Below, piece after piece: positions 32,601-41,706 of a stretch of DNA of 64,000 nucleotides (positions are counted from its first letter, which is position 1; every line of letters begins with the position of its first letter). Source of the DNA: Elymus sibiricus. Its lineage: Eukaryota; Streptophyta; Magnoliopsida; Poales; Poaceae. The notes under the pieces are model-generated. The model was given only the letters and a program-made list of their open reading frames with translations. It was not told the DNA's origin and did no database searches. The position numbers and the translations under genes were made by a program. The stretch is taken from NCBI GenBank assembly GCA_039707655.1, contig CM077667.1, forward strand, positions 540,124,222-540,188,221, in the 5' to 3' direction.

Positions 32601-33490
32601 AACCGAGTGAATCCACTCGAACAGACGTACGTGATGAGAACCGCCGACTCCGAGCGCGACTCAACAATGTTATTTCTTTAGATACCATGAAGAAGGCGCT
32701 CAAAGAAAAGGACAAAGCACTTGCTGATGCTCAGAAGGAAGCAAAGGAGAAAACTGAAGCTGCTGAGAAGAAACTTGCCGCTGCCAGTAAACTAGAAGAG
32801 GAGAATATCAAACTCAAGCAGGAACGATCCGACTGGATCAAAAAGCTCGAACTGCAAACCAAGAGAAAGAGTGCTCTGGGGAAATACTTAGGAGACTTCA
32901 CAAAGAAAATGTTCAGCATGCTTGAAGGTAGCTTTCTTTTGTCGAATGAATTTCCTTGATTTCTTCAGAACGGCAATGTAATCACTTCTTCACTTTCTGT
33001 TCGTGCAGAATTCTGTCAAGACTTTGAGAAGGAAACTGAAGAGATCGAGCCAAATCTGGATCCCACCAAGTCACTCGTCGGGGACGCCGTGGCCATGGAC
33101 ATGTTTCGACTTGAAGCTCGTCTCAGGAATGTCCAAGGATACGTCACTCGGCTGAGGGCTGCGTTGGAGAAGGTCGACAAGGAACTGTGGTCTGAAGACT
33201 CCCTCCAGAGTGACCTCGAGTCAATGATGACTCGCCTCAATGGGATCCCTGGTCGAGTGCAAGCATGGAAGAAATCCGCTGCTCGCTGCGGTGCTGATGT
33301 GGCACTTTTACTCGTCCGGGTTCATTGTAAGGAGGCCAGGGAGGACAAACTGAAGGCTCTCCAAGTGAGCAACACAAAGAAATTTCAATTTGAAGACTTC
33401 ATGGAGACCTTCATTGAAGCAGCCACTCGGATCGCCGACGGGATTGATTTGGACACCTTCGTCGAGCCTTCGAGTCCCACAGGTGCTTAA
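29614..33490 (+). CDS. Antisense seven-exon gene in element B (gypsy-type transposase_28 family plus coiled coil)
   Basis: Exons 29614-30594, 30681-31039, 31115-31200, 31278-31699, 32428-32551, 32625-32927 and 33009-33490 are bounded by GT-AG. They sum to 2757 nt, exactly 919 codons with the stop, and every phase matches. Exon 1 has the conserved block of the plant 'putative gypsy type transposon' family (Pfam PF04195, from memory): HPFFCGFLNFFGAQLHHFPP, FITMCECFLG and PHWGLFKHIF. Exons 2-4 encode an acidic, basic and Pro-rich linker. Exons 5-6 are a long Lys/Glu coiled coil, and exon 7 ends with KKSAARCGADVAL. The function is unknown. It runs opposite to gag-pol, and its 3' end faces the tandem array and the integrase 3' end. 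It has no stop, while gag-pol has 13. Antisense ORFs are known in Tat elements such as maize Grande. Splicing is inferred from sequence alone. Confidence 0.75.
31827..32190. repeat. Three hairpin repeats in intron 4 of the antisense gene
   Basis: A unit of about 145-155 bp occurs near 31827, 31971 and 32127. Each unit contains CCAGTGGGGGCACGCTGA, then a GTGCACCCACTGG arm that pairs back on it, followed by TGTAGTCCCCGAGAC. Confidence 0.85.
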
Positions 33491-33679
33491 AAAGCAGTTG
33501 ACATTTTATTTGCCTCGGAATGCCGAGTGGTGGTGTAACCGATTAAAACTTCATTCGGGCCTTGGGCCTGAGTACTTTCCTTTGCGCGAATAACTTTTAA
33601 CAGCGCTAGAGATTCTGGATTCATCAGTATTCCGCTTTCTGATCTCTTGCCTGGTTAAATTTGCTTGTTATTCGGGAGG

Positions 33680-34830
33680 ATTTAGAACTTAGGCAAAAAC
33701 TGGTTCGCGGCTAAGTTTCCGAGTGAATGGTAAATTATCCACTCGGAAGGGTTTTAACTTAGGCGAAAACTGGTTCGCAGCTAAGCCCCCTAGTGTGAGG
33801 ATTGCTCGTCTCTCGGAGAAGTTTTGCACTTAGAGGAAAACGGGTTCGCAACTAAGTTTCCGAGTGAATGAAATGCTATCCACTCGAAAACTTTTTAACT
33901 TAGGCGAAGACTTATTCGCAGCTAAGCCTCCGAGTGTGAGGATTGCTCGTCACTCGGAGAAGTTTTGAATTTAGACGAAGACTGGTTCGCAGCTAAGTTT
34001 CTGAGAGAATGGAATATTATCCACCCGGAAGGGTTTTAAACTTAGGCGAAAACTGGTTCGCAGCTAAGCCCCCGAGTGTGAGGATCGCTCATCACTCGGA
34101 GAAGTTTTGAACTTAGACGAAGACTGGTTCGCAGCTAAGTTTCCGAGTGAATGGATTGTTATCCACTCGGCATAAATTGTTAACTTAGGCGAAAACTGGT
34201 TCGCAGCTAAGCCCCCGAGTGTGAGGATCGCTCATCACTCGGAGAAGTTTTGAACTTAGACGAAGACTGGTTCGCAGCTAAGTTTCCGAGTGAATGGATT
34301 GCTATCCACTCGGCAGGGTTTTAAACTTAGGCGAAAACTGGTTCGCAGCTAATCCCCCGAGTGTGAGGATCGCTCGTCACTCGGAGAAGTTTTGAACTTA
34401 GGCGAAGACTGGTTCGCAGCTAATTTTCCAAGAGAATGGAATATTATCCACCCGGAAGGGTTTTAAACTTAGGCGAAAACTAGTTCGCAGCTAAGCCCCC
34501 AAGTGTGAGGATCGCTCATCACTTGGAGAAGCTTTGAACTTAGACGAAGACTGGTTCGCGGCTAAGTTTCCGAGTGAATGGATTGTTATCCACTCGGCAT
34601 AAATTGTTAACTTAGGCAAAAACTGGTTCGCAGCTAAGCCCCTGAGTGTGAGGATCGCTCATCACTCGGAGAAGTTTTGAACTTAGACGAAGACTGGTTC
34701 GCAGCTAGGTTTCCGAGTGAATGGATTGCTATCCACTCGGCATAAATTGTTAACTTAGGCGAAAACTGGTTCGCAGCTAAGCCCCCGAATGTGAGGATCG
34801 CTCATCACTCGGAGTAATTTTTGAACAAGA
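33680..34830. repeat. 72-bp tandem array in the element B 3' region
   Basis: About 16 units of 71-72 bp, each with ACTGGTTCGCAGCTAAG. They alternate in two versions so that the higher-order period is about 143 bp. One version carries TAAGCCCCCGAGTG, close to the polypurine tract complement next to the LTR (TTAGCCCCCGAATG). Hypervariable tandem repeats between pol and the 3' LTR are known in Tat elements. Confidence 0.92.
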
Positions 34831-34927
34831 AATTGTGCGATCGGAATCGACAAAAGACTGCGGGAGTCATAACTTTAACAAACGACATTGTCTGGAGTAC
34901 TCTTATTACATCAGAACCATTCAGTCA

Positions 34928-36310
34928 TCAAGTATAAAAATGTCGAAGTAAATCCTCGTTCCAGGCGCGCGGCTCGTCGATATTCTTCTTCAGGTTGAAG
35001 AGGTGGTAGGCTCCATTGTTCAGCACTTTGGTGACGATGAAAGGGCCTTCCCACGCTAGAGCCAGCTTGTGAGGTCGCTGCTGATCCACTCGGAGCACAA
35101 GATCACCTTCGTGGAACGACCGACTCTTGACATGTCTCGCATGGAAGCGGCGCAGATCTTGCTGATACGCAGTCAACCGAATCAAAGCCATCTCGCGTTC
35201 TTCTTCCAGGAGATCCACTCCGTCTTGTCGTGCCTGCTCAGCCTCAGCTTCAGAGTAAAGATCTACTCGGGGAGAATTGTGAAGGACGTCGCTTGGCAAA
35301 ACGGCTTCGTATCCGTACACCAAAAAGAATGGAGTGCATCCAGTCGACCGATTAGGAGTCGTCCTCAAGCCCCACAGAACAGACGGCAATTCAGTGACCC
35401 AAGCTCCAGCTGCATGATCGAGATCTCGCATGAGTCGAGGCTTCAGCCCTTGAAGGATAAGACCATTCACTCGCTCATCTTGACCGTTAGACTGGGGGTG
35501 CGCAACGGATGCGTAATCCACCCTAGTGCCTTGAGAGGAGCAAAAGTATATGAACTCTTCCGAGTCAAAGTTTGAACCATTGTCTGTAATGATACTGTGG
35601 GGAACTCCATACCGGAAAGTTATCTCTTTCATGAATTTGATTGCAGTGCGGGCATTCAAGTTCTTGATGGGTTTGGCTTCAATCCACTTAGTGAACTTGT
35701 CGACTGCTACCAATAAATGAGTAAATCCACTCTGGCCTGTTCGAAGGGGACCAACCATATCCAAACCCCATACTGCAAACGGCCAGACGAGTGGAATAGT
35801 CTTCAAGGCAGACGCAGGCTTGTGCGAAAGGTTCGAATAGAACTGGCACCCTTCGCAGTGATCAACAATCTCCTTAGCCATCTTGTTGGCGTGCGGCTAG
35901 AAGAATCCAGCTCGGTATGCTTTGGCAACAATCGTCCTAGAGGACGCATGATGACCGCAAGTTCCTGAGTGAATCTCCTCCAAAATCATTTGACCATCTT
36001 CAGGAGTGATACACCGCTGAGCTATGCCAGTTACGCTTTCTCTATAGAGTTGTCCATCTATAACAGTAAAGGCCTTGGATCTGCGGACTATCTGCCGAGC
36101 TTCATCTTCGTCTTCTGGGAGTTCTCGCCTTAGAATGTATGCAATATAAGGTACTGTCCAATCGGGCGTGATCACCAGAATCTCCATAACCAGATCTATG
36201 ACCGCTGGGACATCGACTTCAGTCGGATCAGAGGCGCTTTTTGCTTGCGGGGGCTCTTCAGTGAAGGGATCTTTCTGCACCGAAGGAGAATGTAGGTGCT
36301 CAAGAAACAC
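34928..36310 (-). pseudogene. Element B integrase with an internal stop
   Basis: The N-terminal finger shows HHASSRT and later HCEGCQFYS. The catalytic residues lie in VWGLDMVGPL (Asp), IITDNGSNF (Asp) and NGQDERVNG (Glu). The C-terminal part (EGDLVLRVDQQRPHKLALAW) ends at the natural stop 34928. A TAG at 35897-35899 interrupts the finger; the context suggests a former Trp codon. Upstream, TAG at 36365 and TGA at 36377 cut the link to RNase H. Confidence 0.92.
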
Positions 36311-36376
36311 ATTGCTGGGGACAGGCTTCCGAGTGGATCCATTCTTTGCTAGCTCATCAGCTGCCTAATTTTTCAC

Positions 36377-36937
36377 TCAGGGAACATGATGGAGTTCCAG
36401 ACCTTCAAACTTCTTCTCAAGCTTCCTTACTGCATTGCAGTATCCATTCATAGCAGGATTCCTGACATCCCACTCTTTCATCACTTGATTGACCACCAAA
36501 TCAGAGTCGTCGTATACCATCAGGCGTCGGACGCCGAGTGAAATGTCCATACGCAACCCGTACAGGAGGGCTCCATATTCAGCTTCATTGTTGGAGGAAT
36601 CAAAGTGAATCTGCAATACATAACTGAGTTTGTCGCATTTTGGGGACACCAAAACTACTCCAGCACCAGAACCGTTCAGCATCTTCGAGCCATCGAAGAA
36701 CATGGTCCAGTGCGCCGAGTGGATTTGGATTGGCTGCTGCTGTTCAGTCCACTCGGCCAGGAAATCGGCTAGAGCCTGAGACTTGATTGCCTTTTTCGCT
36801 TCAAACTTGATATCAAAATAGAGTAGCTCGATAGCCCATTTAGCCACTCGACCAGTCGCATCTCGATTATTGAGGATTTCAGACAATGGAGCATCACTGA
36901 CGACTGAAATTGAGTGATCTTGGAAGTAGTGTGCCAC
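36377..36937 (-). pseudogene. Element B RNase H region including the second, Tat-type RNase H
   Basis: The first part (VVSDAPLSEIL, RVAKWAIELLYFDI) ends the Ty3-type RNase H. The second domain shows MFFDGSKMLNGSGAG, SSNNEAEYGALLYGL and VYDDSDLVVNQV, the Asp-Glu-Asp pattern of the additional archaeal-type RNase H of Tat elements. A one-base loss near 36937 and a TAG at 36973 separate it from RT. Confidence 0.9.
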
Positions 36938-36972
36938 CTCTTCACTGACAGATATATACCATATACGAGCTT

Positions 36973-38076
36973 CTAGTAATGTGGATACCTTTGCTTCGAA
37001 GGAGTCAACACTTCAGAAATATAGTAGACTGGACGTTGAACTTTGTAGGCCTTGCCTTCTTCTTCCCGCTCGACAGTTAGAACTGTACTGACGACCTGAT
37101 TAGTGGCCGCGATGTACAATAGCAATGGCTCTTTGCTGTGCGGAGCAGCAAGCACCGGCTGGGTGGAAAGCAGGGCTATGAGCTCGACAAACGCTGCTTC
37201 AGTTTCTGGAGTCCACCCGAATGTCTCAGACTTCTTCATCAGTCGGTATAAAGGAAGTGCCTTCTCACCAAGACGAGAAATGAATCGACTCAATGCTGCG
37301 AAGCAACCTGTGAGCTTCTGGACATCATGCACGCGCTCAGGGCTTTTCATTCGGGTGATGGCACTGATCTTTTCAGGATTGACGTCGATTCCTTTTTCGG
37401 AAACGAGAAAACTGAGTAATTTGCCACGAGGAACAACGAAAGTGCACTTAGTTGGATTTAGCTTGATATCATACCTCCTCAGGTTGGCGAATGTTTCAGC
37501 TAAGTCAGACAACAGGTCGGAACCTTTGCGAGACTTGATGACAATATCATCCATGTACGCTTCTACATTCCGAGGGATCTGATCAAGCAAACATTTTTTA
37601 ATCATGCGCATGAAAGTAGCGCCAGCTTTTTTTAGACCAAAGGGCATGGTGATATAACAGTAACACCCGAATGGGGTGATGAAGGCTGTCTTTATTTCAT
37701 CTGGACCAAACAGACGGATCTGATGGTAGCCAGAGTAAGCATCAAGAAAAGATAGACGCTCGCACCCCGCAGTTGAGTCGACAATCTGATCAATGCGGGG
37801 GAGCGGAAAATGATCTTTCGGGCAGACCCGATTGATATGTTTGAAGTCAATACACCTGCGGAGTGATTTGTCCTTCTTAGGGACCATGACGACGTTCGAT
37901 AACCACTCGGAGTGGTAAATCTCACGTATAAACTTGGCCGTCAAGAGACGAGCCACCTCCTCGCCGATTGCATTTCGCTTCTCTGTTGGCGACCGATGCA
38001 AGTGCTCCTTCACAGGCTTGGCCTTCGGGTCGACTCTAAGTCGGTGCTCAGCCAGTTCCCTGGGTACACCCGGCAT
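36973..38076 (-). pseudogene. Element B reverse transcriptase
   Basis: A 367-codon open piece: FPLPRIDQIVDSTAG, SFLDAYSGYHQI with the first Asp, MPFGLKKAGATF, and AYMDDIVIKS with the catalytic pair. The connection follows with ALSRFISRLGEKALPLY and the start of RNase H. Stops bound it on both sides (TAG at 36973; TAG at 38140 and 38230 upstream), so it cannot be made as part of a polyprotein. Confidence 0.92.
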
Positions 38077-38229
38077 GTCAGCAGGCTTCCATGAGAAGAT
38101 GTCCCAGTTCTCACGGAGGAACTGGATGAGCTCGGCTTCCTATTGGCTGTCGAGTGTCGTTGAAATGTTAGTCGGGGCAGCAGTTGGATCTGTCGGGTGA
38201 ATGTTCACCTTCTTCACTTCGCCTGCCGA

Positions 38230-38925
38230 CTAGAAAGCTGACTCAGAAGCGGGCTTCTTAGCTCGCAGCAGGTCGGCAGGATGAGTATTCTTCTGGTACT
38301 CTTCCAGTTCGACCATAGCCATCTGATGATCGGCGATTTTGGAGCCCTGCTGAAGGCACTCCTCGGCTCTCTGTCGATTGCCAGTGACTGTGATCACACC
38401 CTTGGGCCCGGGCATCTTCAGCTTGAGATACACGTAGCATGGACGGGCCATGAAACGAGCATAAGCCGGACGGCCAAGGATGGCGTGGTACACACTCTGG
38501 AAGTCCACCACTTCAAATGTCAATTTCTCTTTGCAAAATTTTTTATCTGTGCCGAATACCACATCCAATGCTATCTGGCCGAGTGACTTGGCCTTTTTCC
38601 CAGGGATGACGCCATGGAACTGCATGTTGCTTTCACTTAGATGGGACATCGGAATGCCCATCCCCTTTAGGGTATCCGCGTACAATATGTTCAAACCGCT
38701 CCCACCATCCATCAAGACGTTGCGTAGTCGAGTGCCTCCCACAACCGGGTCCACCACCAGCGCTTGCCTATCGGGGGTAGCGATATGAGCCGGGTGATCT
38801 GACTGGTCAAATGTGATAGCAGTCTGAGACCATTTGAGGTATGTGGGGGTGGAAGGAACGGCCATGTTGACTTCTCTGTTGATAACTTTCAATCGACTCT
38901 TGCTTTCAACATCAGCAAAAATCAA
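38230..38925 (-). pseudogene. Element B protease region
   Basis: The active-site segment is LMDGGSGLNILYADTL, the Tat/Athila form of D-T/S-G-S. GRPAYARFMARPCYVYLKLK follows. In-frame TAG codons at 38998 (gag side) and 38230 (RT side) break the polyprotein. Confidence 0.88.
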
Positions 38926-38997
38926 CAGAGTGGCATTGACTTTAGGGAACTCTTCTTTGTCTTCTTCGTCCTCTTTTTCATGATCTTTCTCACTCGA

Positions 38998-40930
38998 CTA
39001 GCTTTCCTTGAATTGCTGGATCAGCAAACGACACTGTCGAGTGGTATGCTTCGGCAATATTAAATTGCCCTCTTCATCTTTCTTCGTGTGGATTGCACAC
39101 GGTAAATCCATAACATCCGTACCCGACTGATTCTTTGACTTCTTGGGGGTGAACTTAGCTTTGGATTTTCCCTTATTTTTGCCTTGTGCCGCCAGAGCGG
39201 CCGCTTCTGCCTGAGCAGGGGGATCAGCCTTACACTTCTGCTTCCGACTGGAATTTCTGTCGGCATCATTGTCGACTACTTTTCCTTTACCGCTACGGAG
39301 GAGGTCTTCCTCTTTGCCATTGGCGTACCGAGTAGCAATCTCCATCATTTTGCTCAGGGAAATATCACCTGTGCGACCAAACTTCAGATAGAGCTCTCTG
39401 TACCTAACACCGGCATTGAAAGCACAAATAGCTTGATGTTCGGAAACATTCTCCACTGTGTGATGCAGAGTGGACCAACGCTGAATGTAGTCTCTCAAGG
39501 TTTCATTGGGCTTCTAAACACAGTGCTGCAAATCAATCAAACCAGCTGGACGCTTGCAGGTGCCCTCAAAGGTTCTGATGAATACTCGGGCAAGATCCTC
39601 CCAGCAATAGATGCTAGAGGGAGCCAAACGATTCAACCAAGCTCTGGCAGAACCATCCTACATCAAGGACAAATGCTTCATGGCTATGTTATCGTTTCCT
39701 CCACCAATCTGCACAGCCACTCGGTAATCATCTAACCATGTCTCGGGCTTCGACTCGCCAGAAAACTTGCTTATTCCAACCGCCAACCTGAAGTTGGGGG
39801 GAATCTCTATAGAACGAATGGCTCTGCTAAAACATTCAGGGCCTGAAACAACAGCACCACTTCCACTCGGATATTCTCTTTCATAACTATCCCTGTGGGC
39901 TCTGCCTCTGTCGATCCGCCTTTGAGCAAGGACATTCCTCGCGTAAAATCCAGGATTCCGCTCATCACCGAACGGGCGCCAGCTGTCGTCATTATGCCGG
40001 GGCACATATGAACCACTCCGCGGAGGAGTAAGCACTCGACGGTAGTCATCACGGTGATAACGAGGAGCAAACTGATCTCGCCCCTGATCTCTGTACAGAT
40101 CTTCACGGTAACCTACACCTCTCTGGCGCAGAGGTGACCCCGGGCTGTGAGCCGACTGAACTGTTTCTGCCCTGAGCAGAATTGCTGTGTAACCTGTTCT
40201 GCGACTGAGAAACAGCCGCATTCTGCTACTACGCTACCTCGAGCAACGTTCTGATCTACTGCAAACCTCTACCTGCCTCTGATCATGATGGCTGAATAGA
40301 ATCTGCAATCTTAGCAATAGCTGCAACATTCAACACTGGAGTACAGAATACCTTAACGTTATTCCGAGATCCACTCGGAAACAACTGTCGCTGATGTCGA
40401 TTGGGACGCGGTGGACGCTGGCGAGCATGCTCGTCGAGTGCCTCCTGCATCTCTTTGAGCCGAAGGCGCGTGGCCTCCATGGCCTGTGCTTCAGCAGTCG
40501 CACCAACAATGGGAGTATGGAGAATATCCTCATCCCGGTGGTGCTTCTCATTCGACGGTCCTCCAGTCTCGCGTCTCGCATGACTGAAGCTAGGCGGCGG
40601 ACTCTGATGAAAACCAGCCATAAGAACTTCAGCCGCAGGATTGCAGCTCTCACACTCGGAGGGAACGTCGGACTGATCTGACGCCGAGTCGAACACGCCG
40701 TGAAGTGATTCGGTGGGCTCGATAGCCGCAATTTGCGGGGACGAAACTTGGTGAGCCGCCGCATGTCTCACCCAACGCTGTAGCCGCGAACGACCGGATC
40801 GCTTGCGGCAGCGAACAGCAGGAAGGGCTGATGAATATGGAGTCGACGGCTGTAGGAGAAGCACGCTGCAGGAGCTCGCGCTAAAATGCGTCGCCCCGCG
40901 GGTCGGGAGGGCCTCAACGTCCAGGGGCAC
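38998..40930 (-). pseudogene. gag: Element B gag with multiple stops and a frameshift
   Basis: Readable pieces are 40283-40930, 39658-40221 and 38998-39498. The core includes FRLAVGISKFSGESKPETWLD and, in the last piece, LRDYIQRWSTLHHTVENV and ICAFNAGV. The C-terminal part is Lys-rich (KNKGKSKAKFTPKKSK). In-frame stops are at 40283 (TGA), 40256, 40229, 40226, 39658 and 39514 (TAG), and a frame change lies between about 40100 and 40220. There is no typical CCHC finger. Confidence 0.85.
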
Positions 40931-41067
40931 TTCCTAGAGCCATGCCGAATCGTCGGTGATGAAGGTGAGCGCTCCGAGACGGATCTCGTGGCCCAGGAAT
41001 AAATCACCGTCGGAAGACATGACGAAGGAGAAAAAATGCAACCTCGCCGGAAGTCGCTTAGACGCCT

Positions 41068-41087
41068 GCCCCAAGGTGGGCGCCAAC
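41068..41087 (-). other. Element B primer-binding site
   Basis: On the minus strand GTTGGCGCCCACCTTGGGGC begins directly after the 5' LTR. It resembles the TGGCGCCCACCGTGGGGC primer site of Tat elements, with one substitution. Confidence 0.85.
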
Positions 41088-41377
41088 TGTCGTGGGAACG
41101 AGTTTGACAGTAGAGGTTAGGGGTACGGAAGGAGAGGGCAGAGTCCTAGCTACGGCGAGATTGTACACACGGATGTATGAGTTCAGGCCCCTCTCGTGGA
41201 GGTAACAGCCCTACGTCTCAGTGCTCGGGAGCTCTTGTCGAGTGGAATATGAGTATTGTTATAGGGGGTGCGAACCCTTTTGCCAGAGGAGAGGGGCGGC
41301 TTATATAGAGTGCGCTGCCCCTCATAAATGTCCGGCATCTAAGGGTCCGATCGTGGCTATAAAGACGTATGTTACTG
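41088..41377 (-). repeat. Element B 5' LTR, outer 287 bp missing
   Basis: Matches 28521-28788 plus a 22-bp insertion near 41235. It stops at GTTACTG, after which element A leader sequence follows. Loss of the outer LTR half removed the target duplication and the upstream promoter part. Confidence 0.88.
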
Positions 41378-41706
41378 AATGGAGAGAGCTATGACTCGCA
41401 GGTGGGAGGGGTTAAATAAGCAGTCGGGCTGGGACACACCAGCATGGCATGGATCCTTCTCGTGCCGGGTAGAAGATACGCCGGTACGGCCGACAGCTGA
41501 GTGGGGTCGTGGTCCAATCCAAAGTGGCTGGGTGGGCGGACAGCTGGGTAGGGACACGTCCATTCCGACTACGCCGCCTGTTGATCAACAGTGGCCATGT
41601 CGGATGCCAGGGATGGGTCAAATCTATTGGGCTCACTACTGGTTGAAAAGAAGGGTGGTTTGGTGCTAGGGTAACCTATAGCCAGCCTAGCTCTGATACC
41701 ACGTCC
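41378..41706 (-). other. Element A 5' leader and primer-binding site
   Basis: Non-coding leader between the element A 5' LTR and its ORF. The primer site (minus strand TGGTATCAGAGC) is at 41690-41701, five bases from the LTR. It matches the initiator tRNA-Met site used by Tekay-type Gypsy and most Copia elements. Confidence 0.85.

Larger units (their letters stand above)
28521..41377 (-). mobile_element. Element B: Tat-lineage Gypsy retrotransposon with an antisense gene
   Basis: A minus-strand Gypsy inserted in element A. Its left (3') LTR is complete (28521-29075); the right (5') LTR is cut to 290 bp (41088-41377). A TTGGCGCCCACC-type primer site (41068-41087) and the GGGGGCTAA polypurine tract (29076-29088) define the ends. 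Sense order from the right is gag, protease, RT, RNase H with an extra archaeal-type RNase H, and integrase, which is Tat order. It is interrupted by 13 in-frame stops and at least two frameshifts. Beyond integrase come a 72-bp tandem array and, on the other strand, a seven-exon gene. The target duplication cannot be seen because the right LTR end is lost. Shared LTR parts differ at about 7 of 268 sites. Confidence 0.9.

Noticed and set aside
29614..33490. Antisense gene considered as a host gene captured by element B
   Set aside because: A comparable gene sits in the same place in element C, and the conserved block belongs to a transposon-associated family. It is better seen as part of the Tat element.
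33680..34830. 72-bp array considered as a centromeric satellite
   Set aside because: It is confined to the 3' region of one retrotransposon and in the expected place for Tat 3' repeats.
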